Source: Paraburkholderia sp. ZP32-5 (GTDB lineage Bacteria; Pseudomonadota; Gammaproteobacteria; Burkholderiales; Burkholderiaceae). Taken from it: a DNA stretch of 64,000 bases. Location: positions 1,178,001 through 1,242,000 of the forward strand of contig NZ_JAJEJP010000002.1 in assembly GCF_021390495.1 (NCBI RefSeq), read 5' to 3'. Shown here piece by piece: positions 36,223 through 45,729 of the stretch; position 1 is the stretch's first letter; the number at the start of each line of letters is the position of its first letter. The position numbers and the translations under genes were made by a program. The notes beneath the pieces are model-generated. The model worked only from the letters and a program-made list of their open reading frames with translations. It was not told where the DNA came from and ran no database searches.

Positions 36223-37758
36223 TCATTGCTTGCGCAGCGGGTGATCCTTCAGCAACCACGCGAGCGCGAATGCAAACACCACGACACAGGCGGCCGATAG
36301 ATACACGGTATGCAGCGCACCCGCGAACGCATGCAGATAGTCGTTGCGCAATGCTTCGGGTAGCTGATGGATCGCGGCGGGTCCCAACGCATGCGGCAGT
36401 TCGGTATCGGGTGGAATCAGTCTTTCGAGGCGCGACGCGAGTCCGTTCGAGAACACCGCGCCGAAACTGGCCACGCCGATCGAACCGCCGATCGAGCGGA
36501 ACAGTGTGACGCCCGACGTCGCCACGCCCATATGCTTGAATTCGACGGTGTTCTGCACTGCGAGAACCAGCACCTGCATCACCATGCCGAGACCGCAGCC
36601 GAGCAGGCCGACGTACAGGTACATCACATGAATCGGCGTGTCGATCTGCAGGCGCGCGAGCAGCACCATCGCGATCGATACGAGCAGCGTGCCGATGATC
36701 GGGAATATCCGGTACTTGCCGATCTTGCTGATGATGCGTCCGGTCACCATCGACATGATGAACAGGCCGCCCATCATCGGCAGCATCTGCATACCGGCTT
36801 CCGACGGCGTGGAGCCCTTCACGACCTGCAGATAAAGCGGCAGAAACGTGACCGAGCCGAATAGCGATACGCCAATGATGAAGCTGATCAGACTACCGAG
36901 CAAAAACGTAGGCTGCCTGAACAGTTCGAGCGGCATGATCGGTTCGACCGCGCTGCGCTCCTCGTGAATGAAGCCCCAGATCGATACGAGCCCCATGCCG
37001 AGCGTGAACCACAGTTGCGGCGACGTCCACGGCAGAATCGTGCCGCCCTGACTCGTGAACAGGATGATGCAGGTCAGCGCGCCGGCGAGAAACGCGGCGC
37101 CCATGTAGTCGATCGTGTGCTTCACGTGATGCACGCGCGGCTTGAAAACCGCGCCGATCACGATCAGCGACACGATACCGAGCGGCAGGTTGATATAGAA
37201 AATCCAGCGCCACGTCAGATGTTCGACCAGAAAGCCGCCGAGCAGCGGACCGATCACCGTCGCGAGACCGAACACGCCGCCGAACACGCCCTGATAGCGG
37301 CCGCGCTCGGCCGGCGGAATCACATCGGCAATTGCAGCCATCGTGACGACGAGCAGGCCGCCGCCACCGAGCCCTTGCAGCGCGCGCAGCACGATCAGTT
37401 GACCCATGTTCTGCGCAATGCCGCACAGCGCCGAGCCGACGAGGAACACGACGATCGCGGTCTGCAACACGATCTTGCGGCCGAACAGATCGCCGAATTT
37501 GCCATATAGCGGCACGACGATGGTCGAGCTGAGCAGGTAAGCGGTGACGACCCACGACAGATTGTTGAGTCCGCCGAGTTCGCCGACGATGGTAGGCAGC
37601 GCGGTCGAGACGATCGTCTGATCGAGCGCCGCGAGCAGCATGACCAGCAGCAGCGCTGGAAACAGCAGCCGGATCGGCGGATGGTCGGTAGCAGGCGAGG
37701 CCGGCCGCGAATCCGGTTGGGCGGCGTCGACGGGCGAGGTCGTGACGGGGTGTTCCAT
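36223..37758 (-). CDS. MFS multidrug efflux transporter, DHA2 (EmrB/QacA) family
   Basis: 511 residues with fourteen predicted membrane helices after a polar N-terminus. The DHA2 signatures are LDQTIVSTALPTIVGELGG (motif D1), GKFGDLFGRKIV (motif A) and GGVFGLATVIGPLLGGFL (motif C). It is a proton-driven exporter of hydrophobic compounds, likely self-sufficient, with no MFP gene adjacent. It is divergent from a TetR regulator across 75 bp containing an ATTAAT repeat pair, so it is probably repressed by it. Confidence 0.92.
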   Translation of the reverse strand: MEHPVTTSPVDAAQPDSRPASPATDHPPIRLLFPALLLVMLLAALDQTIVSTALPTIVGELGGLNNLSWVVTAYLLSSTIVVPLYGKFGDLFGRKIVLQTAIVVFLVGSALCGIAQNMGQLIVLRALQGLGGGGLLVVTMAAIADVIPPAERGRYQGVFGGVFGLATVIGPLLGGFLVEHLTWRWIFYINLPLGIVSLIVIGAVFKPRVHHVKHTIDYMGAAFLAGALTCIILFTSQGGTILPWTSPQLWFTLGMGLVSIWGFIHEERSAVEPIMPLELFRQPTFLLGSLISFIIGVSLFGSVTFLPLYLQVVKGSTPSEAGMQMLPMMGGLFIMSMVTGRIISKIGKYRIFPIIGTLLVSIAMVLLARLQIDTPIHVMYLYVGLLGCGLGMVMQVLVLAVQNTVEFKHMGVATSGVTLFRSIGGSIGVASFGAVFSNGLASRLERLIPPDTELPHALGPAAIHQLPEALRNDYLHAFAGALHTVYLSAACVVVFAFALAWLLKDHPLRKQ

Positions 37759-37776
37759 GATGGCGATGCGTTGAAA

Positions 37777-37797
37777 TTAATTAACTTGGCGATTAAT
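37777..37797. promoter_or_regulatory. Candidate TetR operator between the efflux gene and tetR
   Basis: Two ATTAAT words at 37777-37782 and 37792-37797 lie with centres 15 bp apart in the 75-bp divergent promoter. ATTAAT is itself symmetric, so the pair reads as both direct and inverted repeat. Confidence 0.45.
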
Positions 37798-37833
37798 ATA
37801 TGCGACATCGCTTTCCCAGTCAAATTCAATGCA

Positions 37834-38664
37834 ATGGCAAGGATTCAGTCAGACGACTCCGCGGTCGATTCCGCGACGAAACCCGTGGCAAAGCGGGGCG
37901 TAGGCACCACGCAGCGCGCGCGAGCCAAAGCGAAAGAGCCCGCGGCGTCGAAGCGCGTGGTCAGCGCAACACAAGCCGATACCGACGCGGCGAGTGCTGT
38001 TTCCGCTGCGGCGGCGGTCCGCCGTCCAGGCCGGCCGACCGGTGCCGCGCGCGGTCCCGAGCAGCGCGCCCGCTTGCTCGACGCCGCGCTGACGCTGTTC
38101 GCAAAACAGGGCATCGTCGATACGTCGCTGGGCGAGATTGCCCGTGAAGCGGGTTTCACGCCTGCGATGATGCATTACTACTTCAAGACCCGCGATCAAC
38201 TGCTCGACGTGCTGATCGATGAGCGTTTCACGCCGTTGCGCACGAGCCTCGGGCTGCCGTTTCAGGAGAATCCCGATGATCCGGTCGCGGCCATCACGCA
38301 ACTGGCGCAGCGGCTCGTACAGGTGGCGAGCGATAACCCGTGGTTCGCGCCGTTATGGGTACGCGAAGTGATGAGCGATAGCGGGCTGTTGCGTCAGCGC
38401 ATGCACGAGCGATTCGGCTACGCGCACCAGAAGGCGTCGCTGTCGGCGATCGAGCGCTGGCAGAAGGAAGGCCGCCTGAACCCATCGCTCGAACCCGCGC
38501 TCGTGTTCGTCACGGTGCTTGGTATGACGATCTTGCCGCTCGCGGCGTCGAAGCTGTGGTGCAACGATCCCGTGCGGCGCAACTTCGGTGGTGACGAGAT
38601 CGCGCGGCACGCCGTTGCGTTGCTGGTGCAGGGAATCGGCGCCAAGGAGAAGGGCAGCGCCTGA
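37834..38664 (+). CDS. TetR family transcriptional regulator
   Basis: 276 residues from the ATG at 37834. A long Ala/Lys/Arg-rich N-terminal tail (about 1-70) precedes the TetR helix-turn-helix (about 75-122: RARLLDAALTLFAKQGIVDTSLGEIAREAGFTPAMMHYYFKTRDQLL). The C-terminal ligand domain is helical and not assignable. It is divergent from the DHA2 efflux gene and is its likely repressor. The basic tail is unusual and may add DNA affinity. Confidence 0.9.
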   Translation: MARIQSDDSAVDSATKPVAKRGVGTTQRARAKAKEPAASKRVVSATQADTDAASAVSAAAAVRRPGRPTGAARGPEQRARLLDAALTLFAKQGIVDTSLGEIAREAGFTPAMMHYYFKTRDQLLDVLIDERFTPLRTSLGLPFQENPDDPVAAITQLAQRLVQVASDNPWFAPLWVREVMSDSGLLRQRMHERFGYAHQKASLSAIERWQKEGRLNPSLEPALVFVTVLGMTILPLAASKLWCNDPVRRNFGGDEIARHAVALLVQGIGAKEKGSA

Positions 38665-38708
38665 CGCGCTGCGCGTGTCCGACGAAATTCGCGGGGTGCC
38701 GATGTGGC

Positions 38709-39440
38709 TTAAACCTGCCTCTGCTTCTTCCACTCGTCAAACGCGGCCTTCGTTGCGTCGTTCGGCGGGTAAGTGCCCGGCAGCGCGGCGCCGTCGCGAA
38801 TCCGCTCGGTCAGAAACTCCTCCATCTGTTCCTGCTCGGCGGCCGCTTGCGCGACGTCGTCGACCATCTTCAGCGGAATCACGACGACGCCATCCACATC
38901 GCCGACGATCACGTCGCCGGGAAACACCGCGACGCCGCCGCAGCCGATCGGCACATTGATATCGACCGCGTGATGGCGGATCAGATTGGGCGGCGCGCTC
39001 GCGCCCGCGCAGAACACCGGCATGTCGAGCGCGGCGATCGTCGCACTATCGCGCACCGGACCGTCGGACACCATTCCCGCGACACCACGCACTTGCAGAC
39101 GCAACGAAAGAATCGAACCGAACGACGCGCTGCCGCGTTCGCCCCGGCAGTCCTGCACGAGCACATGGCCGGGTGGAATCGTCTCGACGCATTTGCGTTG
39201 CGCGTACTCGGGGTCCGCGAACAGTTCGAGTACGTCGATGTCTTCGCGCGACGGGATGTTGCGCAGCGTGAATGCCGGCCCGACCAGGTTCGCGTCGTGG
39301 CGCGGGGCGAGCGGCGCGACGCCCTGCATGAAGGTATTGCGTAGACCGCGCTTGAACAATTGTGTGGTCAGCGTGGCGGTGCTGACGTGACGGAGGATCT
39401 CGAGCGTCGTGGCGGACAACGTGATTGGGGTGGCGCACAT
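38709..39440 (-). CDS. RraA-like / HMG-CHA aldolase family protein
   Basis: 243 residues. The family core is recognisable: GPAFTLRN, PPGHVLVQDCRGE, the catalytic block GVAGMVSDGPVRD and GVAVFPGDVIVGDVDGVVVIP. Members are either 4-carboxy-4-hydroxy-2-oxoadipate/HMG aldolases (metal-dependent pyruvate aldolases) or RraA regulators of RNase E. The Asp/Arg residues of SDGPVRD that serve aldolase catalysis are kept. The longer N- and C-terminal parts favour the enzymatic subgroup. Single gene, no clear operon. Confidence 0.82.
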   Translation of the reverse strand: MCATPITLSATTLEILRHVSTATLTTQLFKRGLRNTFMQGVAPLAPRHDANLVGPAFTLRNIPSREDIDVLELFADPEYAQRKCVETIPPGHVLVQDCRGERGSASFGSILSLRLQVRGVAGMVSDGPVRDSATIAALDMPVFCAGASAPPNLIRHHAVDINVPIGCGGVAVFPGDVIVGDVDGVVVIPLKMVDDVAQAAAEQEQMEEFLTERIRDGAALPGTYPPNDATKAAFDEWKKQRQV

Positions 39441-39930
39441 GGTGTCGGTTGATGTCGGATGGTCGAAGGTTCAGGGTGCTGGGTACCCGCGATGATAGCG
39501 CCGCCCGCGCAACGCATTTGCAATCCATCGGCAAGCTCTCTGTAGCGTACTGTTCGCTCGTCGCGAAGCATCGTGCCACGGCACGCGACGTGCTATCACA
39601 GGAGTGGATTTGATGCCGCGCTGCATGCACTGATGCGCGCACATCACGCAAACGGATACGAGGGACGGAAACGATGCCGGGCAGAGAACGCCGTGCGAAT
39701 GGGGTTGGCACGGACCGCGCCGGCGCATCGGGTGCCGGCAGTCGGCCGAGTCGCGGAATCGGGGCAACATGGGTACACGAATCGCGACACACGCAGGCGG
39801 CCGTTTTTTCATCGGCGTGCAATTTTGGCGCGTTACCGTGCGCACGCGTTGTACTCGGGAAAGTTGTGGCGGCGATGTTTTACAATCGCGGACCTGTCTG
39901 CAACTCGGCGCGCGAAATCGAGTCGGAACC
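39441..39930. other. Intergenic region upstream of the receiver protein
   Basis: 490 bp. It separates the divergent RraA-like and receiver genes and must hold both promoters. I see no recognisable gene, terminator or strong repeat. Confidence 0.45.
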
Positions 39931-40443
39931 ATGGACAGCAACATCTTCGCCGCGCGGATCGGCGGCAAGCAGCAGAGCGAAGTAACGGCCAGTTCAGATG
40001 GCCTAACCGGTTTTCCAGAGCAACAACAGACAATGAACGCAGCAATGAGGCTCGATCAGGTAACGATCGTGCTGGTGGAAGACGACCCGGACAGCCGGGA
40101 GTCGCTGACCTTGCTACTCGAGGCAGAAGGCGCGCAGGTTTGCGCGGTGGCGGATGCGGAAGAAGGCGTCGAAGCGGCGATGCGGTTGTTGCCCGACGCC
40201 GTGGTCTGCGATCTCGACCTGCCGGCGATGGACGGTTTCTACCTGATCCAGCGGTTGCGCGATCACGAGATTTGCGGCGGTCATTCGCCCGCGGTGGCGG
40301 TGGCGCTCACCGGCCATACCGACGACGCGTACCGTCTGCGCAGCATCGGCGAAGGCTTCCAGTTTTTTATGACCAAACCCGCGTTGCCCGACGATCTCGT
40401 GACCCTGCTGCACGACGCGATCGACGCGCGCGCGGCGGGTTGA
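39931..40443 (+). CDS. Single-domain response regulator
   Basis: 170 residues if the ATG at 39931 is used. The codons right after it are strongly G/C in third position, which supports that start; the alternative ATG at 40033 gives 136 residues. The receiver core is VTIVLVEDDPDSRESL, the phospho-Asp in AVVCDLDLPAMDG, Thr in VALTGHTDD and Lys in FFMTKPALP. There is no output domain, so it may act as a phosphate shuttle or protein-interaction module. No kinase is adjacent. Confidence 0.82.
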   Translation: MDSNIFAARIGGKQQSEVTASSDGLTGFPEQQQTMNAAMRLDQVTIVLVEDDPDSRESLTLLLEAEGAQVCAVADAEEGVEAAMRLLPDAVVCDLDLPAMDGFYLIQRLRDHEICGGHSPAVAVALTGHTDDAYRLRSIGEGFQFFMTKPALPDDLVTLLHDAIDARAAG

Positions 40444-40564
40444 TCCAGGCTTCCGATCGTCACGATACGGACATCGGCGGATATCGGCGCCACCCCGCGG
40501 CGGGTGGCGGCATGTGCCGTTATTTATTTCGCCTGATTCGTTTCGCCTGATTCGTCTACTTGGT

Positions 40565-41170
40565 CTACTTCGCGGCGGCAGCCGGCGCTGCGCTCTTGAC
40601 GTCCGCCGCTTCGGCCGCCTGACAGGCTGAACACAAGCCCTTCAATTCGATTTCGTCGCTTGCGAGGCGGTAGCCCGCGTCTTCGATCTGCACGACGAGC
40701 GCCTGGCGCAGTTTCGGCTGGTGCAGTTCGGTGACCGTGCCGCATTGCTGACACACAACCAGGATGCCGTGCTGACATTGGGTCAGATCGTGGCACACGG
40801 TGAATGCATTGATCGATTCGATCCGATGTACGAGCCCGGCTGACAACAGAAAGTCGAGGGCGCGGTAGACAGTGGGTGGCGCGGATCCGGGGTGGATGTG
40901 GCGCATTTCGTCGAGCAATGAATACGCCTTGGTCGCGCGCCCGGAATTCAGCAGCAGTTCGAGCACTTTGCGCCGGATCGGCGTGAGTTTTTCGCCGCGT
41001 TCGCGGCAATATTCGTCGGCGAGAGCGAGCGCGGCTTCCTGGGATGCACCGTGCGAATGCGCGGGGTCCCGCGTGCCGTGATGCTGATGAGCGTCGTGGG
41101 CATCGGCGGAATGGGCGGGAGTGGCCGGACGGCCGGTCGCGGCGGATTTGGCGGGCTTGGCGGTCTTCAT
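40565..41170 (-). CDS. zur: Fur-family regulator, zinc-responsive (Zur) type
   Basis: 201 residues. A His/Asp-rich N-terminal tail (about 19-42, with HSADAHDAHQHHG) precedes the Fur winged helix (about 60-110: KLTPIRRKVLELLLNSGRATKAYSLLDEM, PPTVYRALDFL). Structural zinc knuckles are CQQC and CSAC, and HDLTQCQHGILVV is the sensing region. The pattern ...AYSLLDEMR... and QCQHG are typical of Zur and not iron Fur. It represses zinc uptake when zinc is bound. No zinc transport genes adjoin it. Confidence 0.85.
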   Translation of the reverse strand: MKTAKPAKSAATGRPATPAHSADAHDAHQHHGTRDPAHSHGASQEAALALADEYCRERGEKLTPIRRKVLELLLNSGRATKAYSLLDEMRHIHPGSAPPTVYRALDFLLSAGLVHRIESINAFTVCHDLTQCQHGILVVCQQCGTVTELHQPKLRQALVVQIEDAGYRLASDEIELKGLCSACQAAEAADVKSAAPAAAAK

Positions 41171-41429
41171 GCGTCGATTATAGAGGCCCGAGCGCGGCGC
41201 CGCCGCTGCCGGGTTGGGTTGCCTGGCGGTGTTGCCAAGGTTTGGAAGCCCGAGTCGATAGTGGCGTCACGCATGGGCAGCGGGTGGCGGCCAGCCGCTG
41301 ACCGGCGGCCATCCGCATCAGCACGAGCGCAGGCACTGCCGCGCCGTCCAGCGGATAGCCGGCGCGGCAAGCGGAACGGCCGACCACGCCATCAACCAGG
41401 CCACCAACACAGCCGCCAGCCAGCCACCA

Positions 41430-42056
41430 TCACGTCAACGGAAAATCCACATACTTCTTGAACCCCGAGCGCGTCGCGATCCGCGAATACCAGCGCTCCA
41501 GATTCGGCAGCGGCGGGCGCTCGACGCCGTTGAGCCCAAACCAGCGCTTCGCATACGAGCCGATCACGATATCGGCAAGCGAAAACTTCTCGCCTTCGAG
41601 AAAGAAGCGTCCTTGCAGATGCGTATCGAGCAGACGCCACAGCACGGTGACCGCGGCGATATCGGTGGCGAGCTTCGCCGCGTTGCGCTCGGCTTCGGGC
41701 GCGCGCACGAGCGTCCAGAACACCGGCCGCTCGGCCGGCTGCAGCGTCGACAGCGACCAGTCCAGCCAGCGGTTGATGCTCGCGCGCAGTTTCGGCTCGT
41801 CCGGATACAGCAGGCTCGATTCGCCGTATTGCATCGCGAGGTAACGCAGGATCGAGTTGGATTCCCACAGCACGAAGTCGTCGTCGACCAGCGTCGGCAC
41901 CTTGCCGGTCGGGTTCATCGCGAGGTATTCGGGGTCGTTGTTGCGGCCGAATTGCAGGCCGGCGTCGATGCGCTCGAATGGCAGCACGAGTTCGTCGCAG
42001 CACCACAAGATTTTCTGGACGTTGACCGAATTGGCGCGTCCCCAGATCGTAATCAT
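41430..42056 (-). CDS. Glutathione S-transferase family protein
   Basis: 208 residues. The N-terminal thioredoxin-fold domain (about 1-80) has WGRANSVNVQKILW as the activation region, MNPTGKVPTLVDD with the cis-Pro, and WESNSILRYLA for the gamma-glutamyl site. The helical C-domain has FFLEGEKFSLADIVIGSYAKRW. Soluble, probably dimeric. It conjugates glutathione to an unidentified electrophile. Single gene. Confidence 0.92.
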   Translation of the reverse strand: MITIWGRANSVNVQKILWCCDELVLPFERIDAGLQFGRNNDPEYLAMNPTGKVPTLVDDDFVLWESNSILRYLAMQYGESSLLYPDEPKLRASINRWLDWSLSTLQPAERPVFWTLVRAPEAERNAAKLATDIAAVTVLWRLLDTHLQGRFFLEGEKFSLADIVIGSYAKRWFGLNGVERPPLPNLERWYSRIATRSGFKKYVDFPLT

Positions 42057-42316
42057 CCGGTAAATTCCCTTCCCTTACGGTTTGGCAAGCCGCGCCCGGC
42101 GCGCGGCGTTCAGCCAGTAACGATACACGATGCACGTCGCGTTGCGCGTCATGCCATCCATGCGGGCCGCCGCGGAACCGCACGCGCCGGGGTTTTCGAC
42201 GCCCCGGCGCCCCGACGCCCCGGCGTAATACGCGCTTGCGTACAATGACCGCACCCTGAATTTGCGCGGCTGGTTCGCGCATCTGAACTACGCATCCCAA
42301 CCCGTTGAGGCACCGC

Positions 42317-43984
42317 ATGGCCCGCATTGTTCCCGACGACTGGAAAAGCCTCGAAGCGGCCGGCGCGGCGGCGCGCGAACGTGAAACGCTGGCGCTGCTG
42401 GAAAAGGCGCTGCCCGCCGACTACACGGTCTACCACGGTGTGCACTGGACCCGCCTGAACCAGAATTTCTCGGTGTTCGGCGAGGCCGATTTCGTGATCG
42501 TGAGCCCGGCGGGGCGCGTAATGATCATCGAGCAGAAAACCGGCTTTCTGCGCGAAACGCCGAAGGGGCTCGTCAAGGTCTATCTGCAAACGGAACGTAA
42601 TGTCGCTATCGCGCTCGCTCATACGATCGAGGGGCTGCACCGGCGTTTTACCGCGGCATTCGGCGCGGGCACGTATTTCATCGAGGAGTTGCTGTACTGC
42701 CCGGATCACATCGTCAAGGACGCGGCGATCGCCGGCGTGAATCCCGCGCGCATCGTCGATGCGACGCGGCGCGACCAGCTCGCGGCCGTGATCCGCGACG
42801 CACTGCCGGCCGACGAGCTGCGCCTCGCGTGCGCATCGAAGATCCATCACTTTCTCGCCGACGAACTCGCGCTGGCGCCCGACACGAGCGCGCTCGTTGG
42901 TCAGGCCGGCACGCTTGTCACGCGTCTTTCCGGCGGACTCGCGAGCTGGGCGCGGCGGCTCGAATTCGCGCCGTTCCGCCTGCGCGTGATCGGCACCGCC
43001 GGCTCCGGCAAGACGCAGCTCGCGGTGCAGGTGATGAAGGACGCGGTCGCGCGCGGCGCGCGACCGTTGTACGTGTGCTTCAACCGGCCGCTCGCCGACC
43101 ATATCGCGCGAGTCGCGCCGCCGGAGGCCAAGGTCGCGAATTACCACCAGTTGTGCGACTGGATAGCGCGCGACGCGGGCCGCGCGCCCGACTTCCAGTC
43201 CGCGCAGGTATTCGAGCAACTCGAAACCCTGTTCGTCGAGACCCCGATCAAACCGCACTGGCAATTCGACGTATTGATCGTCGACGAAGGGCAGGACTTC
43301 CAGCAGCCGTGGGTCGCCGCGCTCGAACGGCTGCTGCGACCCGAAGGCGCGTGGTGGTGGCTCGAGGATCCACTGCAGAACCTGTATATGCGCGAGCCGG
43401 TCGCGTTGCCGGGCTGGACCACGTTGAAGGAAACCACCAACTACCGCAGCCCGCGCGACATTCTCGACTATCTGCGCGACGTGCTCGGCGGCCCGGTGCC
43501 GCTTGCCGCGGCGCTCGCGTCGGGCAGCCCGTTCGACGGCTCCGAGATTTCCTCGTCGATCTACGATGAAACGCAGGGGCCCGAAAGCACCATCGACGCA
43601 ACCAAGCGCGCGATCACCCAGGCGCTGTCACTCGGCTTTCGCAAGCAGGACATCGCAGTGCTGTCGTTTCGCGGCCGCGAAGGCTCGGCGATGAGCGCGC
43701 TCGATCATCTCGGGCCGCATCGGCTGCGCAGCTTTACCGGCAAATACGATCTGTTCGGCAACCCCGAATATCGCGAAGGCGACGTGCTGTTCGAGTCGAT
43801 CTATCGCTTCAAGGGACAGGCGGCGCCGTGCGTGATCTTCACCGAAATCGACTTCGAGTCGTTCGACGAGCGCAGTGCGCGCAAGCTGTTCGTCGGCGCG
43901 ACGCGCGCGACGATGAAGCTGATCGTCGTCGCGTCACAGCGCGCCGCGCTGCATTTGCGGTTGCGTGACGTCAAGGACCGGTAG
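42317..43984 (+). CDS. NERD nuclease-domain protein with UvrD-like ATPase/helicase region
   Basis: 555 residues from the ATG at 42317, with GAGG upstream. The N-terminal NERD-type segment has GEADFVIV (E56/D58) and the nuclease pair E72/K74 in IEQK. This is followed by a superfamily 1 ATPase region: Walker A GTAGSGKT (about 226-233), Walker B VDEGQDF, an LEDPLQNLY block, the NYRSP motif and the C-terminal VGATRA motif VI. Such NERD-helicase proteins probably cut or process DNA. No methylase or other defence gene adjoins it, so a role in repair or phage defence is open. Confidence 0.85.
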   Translation: MARIVPDDWKSLEAAGAAARERETLALLEKALPADYTVYHGVHWTRLNQNFSVFGEADFVIVSPAGRVMIIEQKTGFLRETPKGLVKVYLQTERNVAIALAHTIEGLHRRFTAAFGAGTYFIEELLYCPDHIVKDAAIAGVNPARIVDATRRDQLAAVIRDALPADELRLACASKIHHFLADELALAPDTSALVGQAGTLVTRLSGGLASWARRLEFAPFRLRVIGTAGSGKTQLAVQVMKDAVARGARPLYVCFNRPLADHIARVAPPEAKVANYHQLCDWIARDAGRAPDFQSAQVFEQLETLFVETPIKPHWQFDVLIVDEGQDFQQPWVAALERLLRPEGAWWWLEDPLQNLYMREPVALPGWTTLKETTNYRSPRDILDYLRDVLGGPVPLAAALASGSPFDGSEISSSIYDETQGPESTIDATKRAITQALSLGFRKQDIAVLSFRGREGSAMSALDHLGPHRLRSFTGKYDLFGNPEYREGDVLFESIYRFKGQAAPCVIFTEIDFESFDERSARKLFVGATRATMKLIVVASQRAALHLRLRDVKDR

Positions 43985-43986
43985 CG

Positions 43987-44934
43987 TCAGTTCCACGCCC
44001 GCGCGCCCACCAGCATGCCGGTGCGCGTCGCCGCGTCCCACCAGATCACGCGTAACAGCGGCGCCTGCTGCGCGATCAGCAGCGCCTGCGCCGGATCGCT
44101 TTCGACGAAATGCGTGACACCGCCGCGCAACGCCGCGCCGGCCTTGTGCGCGGCGGCGCCGGCGGGGCTGTCGTCGTGTGTGCCGGGCGCGCGCATCACC
44201 AGTTGCATATGACCGAAGCCGTGGCGCGCAAGCCAGGCTTCGGTGCGCACGCGATCGATCTCCGGGCGGCCGGTGATGATCGTGCGTACGCGCTGCAAGT
44301 CGATGCCGGGCAGTACCTCGAACGGCAGCAGCGCGTCGCGCTCGGCGAGCGCGGCGTCGAGATCCGCGTCGTAGCGCGCGAGCGGCACGTCGGGCAGCAG
44401 GATGCCGTCGAGATCGATTGCATAGGTCGCGTATTCGTGGTCGTCGGCCATCGCCGGCGCGGCGCCGGCTTCGACGCGCGCCCAGTCGTCGCGATAGCGT
44501 TCGGTGTACGCCTGGCGCTCCCACGGAAACAGCGCGAAGTAGCCGCGTGCGTCGATCGCGTAGTCCGGCTGCGTGCGGCTCAGATCGTCGACGGCGCCGG
44601 TCAGCGTTCTGACTTCGAGCCCTTGCCCGCGCAGGAACGCGATGCAGTCGACCAGCGTAAAGCCGCGTCCGGCGATGTCCTCGCATAGCAGCACTTTCGA
44701 TCCCGCCGGCGGAGCCGGCAGCGTCGAATCCCACGCAACCGTGCGCGAGGCGCGGTCGTAGCGCAGAAACGCGACCGGCGTGCCGACCGCGTGCGACACC
44801 ATCAGCGCGAGCGGCGCGCCGCCGCGCAGGATGCCGAGCGCCATCGTGAAACGCTCGGCGAGCAACGCGGGTTGCAGCGATTCGATCCAGTGATCGAGCT
44901 GTTCGTACGTCAGGGGCAGAACCGGCTTGTTCAT
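43987..44934 (-). CDS. Phosphoribosyltransferase fused to a HAD-like phosphatase domain
   Basis: 315 residues. Residues about 25-140 form a PRTase domain with ILRGGAPLA and a PRPP loop CEDIAGRGFT (about 84-93). Residues about 165-310 form a HAD-like domain: motif I DLDG (D174, D176), motif II IITGRPE (T221) and a motif III/IV HFVESDP. The protein ends two bases from the stop of the convergent NERD gene. The fused pair may recycle nucleotides, joining base to PRPP and dephosphorylating or salvaging. I do not recognise a named member. Confidence 0.75.
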   Translation of the reverse strand: MNKPVLPLTYEQLDHWIESLQPALLAERFTMALGILRGGAPLALMVSHAVGTPVAFLRYDRASRTVAWDSTLPAPPAGSKVLLCEDIAGRGFTLVDCIAFLRGQGLEVRTLTGAVDDLSRTQPDYAIDARGYFALFPWERQAYTERYRDDWARVEAGAAPAMADDHEYATYAIDLDGILLPDVPLARYDADLDAALAERDALLPFEVLPGIDLQRVRTIITGRPEIDRVRTEAWLARHGFGHMQLVMRAPGTHDDSPAGAAAHKAGAALRGGVTHFVESDPAQALLIAQQAPLLRVIWWDAATRTGMLVGARAWN

Positions 44935-45177
44935 GACTGTTCAGACGCGAGGGGCGCGTGGACGGAAGTGTCCGCGAGGGCGCGGGGCAATGGCATGGCA
45001 ACGGCGTGGCAATCGGTAATCAGGCGGCCGATGCATCGGCGCCACGTTGCGGAGCCCCGCTTTTGAGACATTGGATTTTGGCGATATTATGCATGCGGGT
45101 CAAAGATAGCGTGTCGGGGTGGCACGCGTTTGACCGCGCCGGTCTCGCGGCACAACGGAAAACGGATAAGAAAATAA

Positions 45178-45729
45178 ATGGCCAACGTGATTGCAACGCT
45201 GCGTGGTGGTTCCGGCGTCGCCGGTCGGATGCGCTGGATGACGAGTCTGCTGCTCGCGCTGGCCGTCTGTTTTGCGCAGGCGCAGCCGGCGGCCCACGCG
45301 GTGCCGCCGCTGACGCTCGACGTGCTGGGCAAGATCGCCAACACGAACGACCCGCAGCACCGCGTCTACCATTTCAGCGAGGCGCAACTGCTTGCACTGC
45401 CGGTCCACTCGATTACGACCGCCACCACGTGGACACCGCGCTCCACCTTCACGGGGCCGCTGCTCGGCGATATTCTGAAGACGGTCGGCGCGTACGGCAC
45501 CGAAATCGAATTCCATACCTTCGACGATTACTCGTACACCGTACCGGTGTCGGACAGCGATCGCTACGGCGTGATCGTCGCGTACAGCATGAATGGCGAG
45601 CGCCTGAAGCTCAGCGACTTCGGACCGCTGTTTCTCATCTATCCGCGCGACGCGTTTCCCGATGAACTGACGGGCGCGGTTGGCGACTCGAAATTCGTAT
45701 GGCAGATCAAGGCCCTCATCGTCCGATAG
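45178..45729 (+). CDS. Exported protein with a molybdopterin-dependent oxidoreductase-like fold
   Basis: 183 residues with a cleavable-type signal (about 17-43, ending AAHA). If the in-frame ATG at residue 18 were used, the signal would be at the extreme N-terminus. The mature part (LTLDVLGKIANTND, HRVYHFSEAQLLALP, FTGPLLGDILKTVGAYG, FGPLFLIYPRD) resembles the oxidoreductase molybdopterin-binding domain but lacks an obvious cofactor Cys. It is likely a periplasmic sensing partner. Its stop overlaps the start of the hybrid kinase by 31 bp, so they are co-expressed. Confidence 0.75.
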   Translation: MANVIATLRGGSGVAGRMRWMTSLLLALAVCFAQAQPAAHAVPPLTLDVLGKIANTNDPQHRVYHFSEAQLLALPVHSITTATTWTPRSTFTGPLLGDILKTVGAYGTEIEFHTFDDYSYTVPVSDSDRYGVIVAYSMNGERLKLSDFGPLFLIYPRDAFPDELTGAVGDSKFVWQIKALIVR

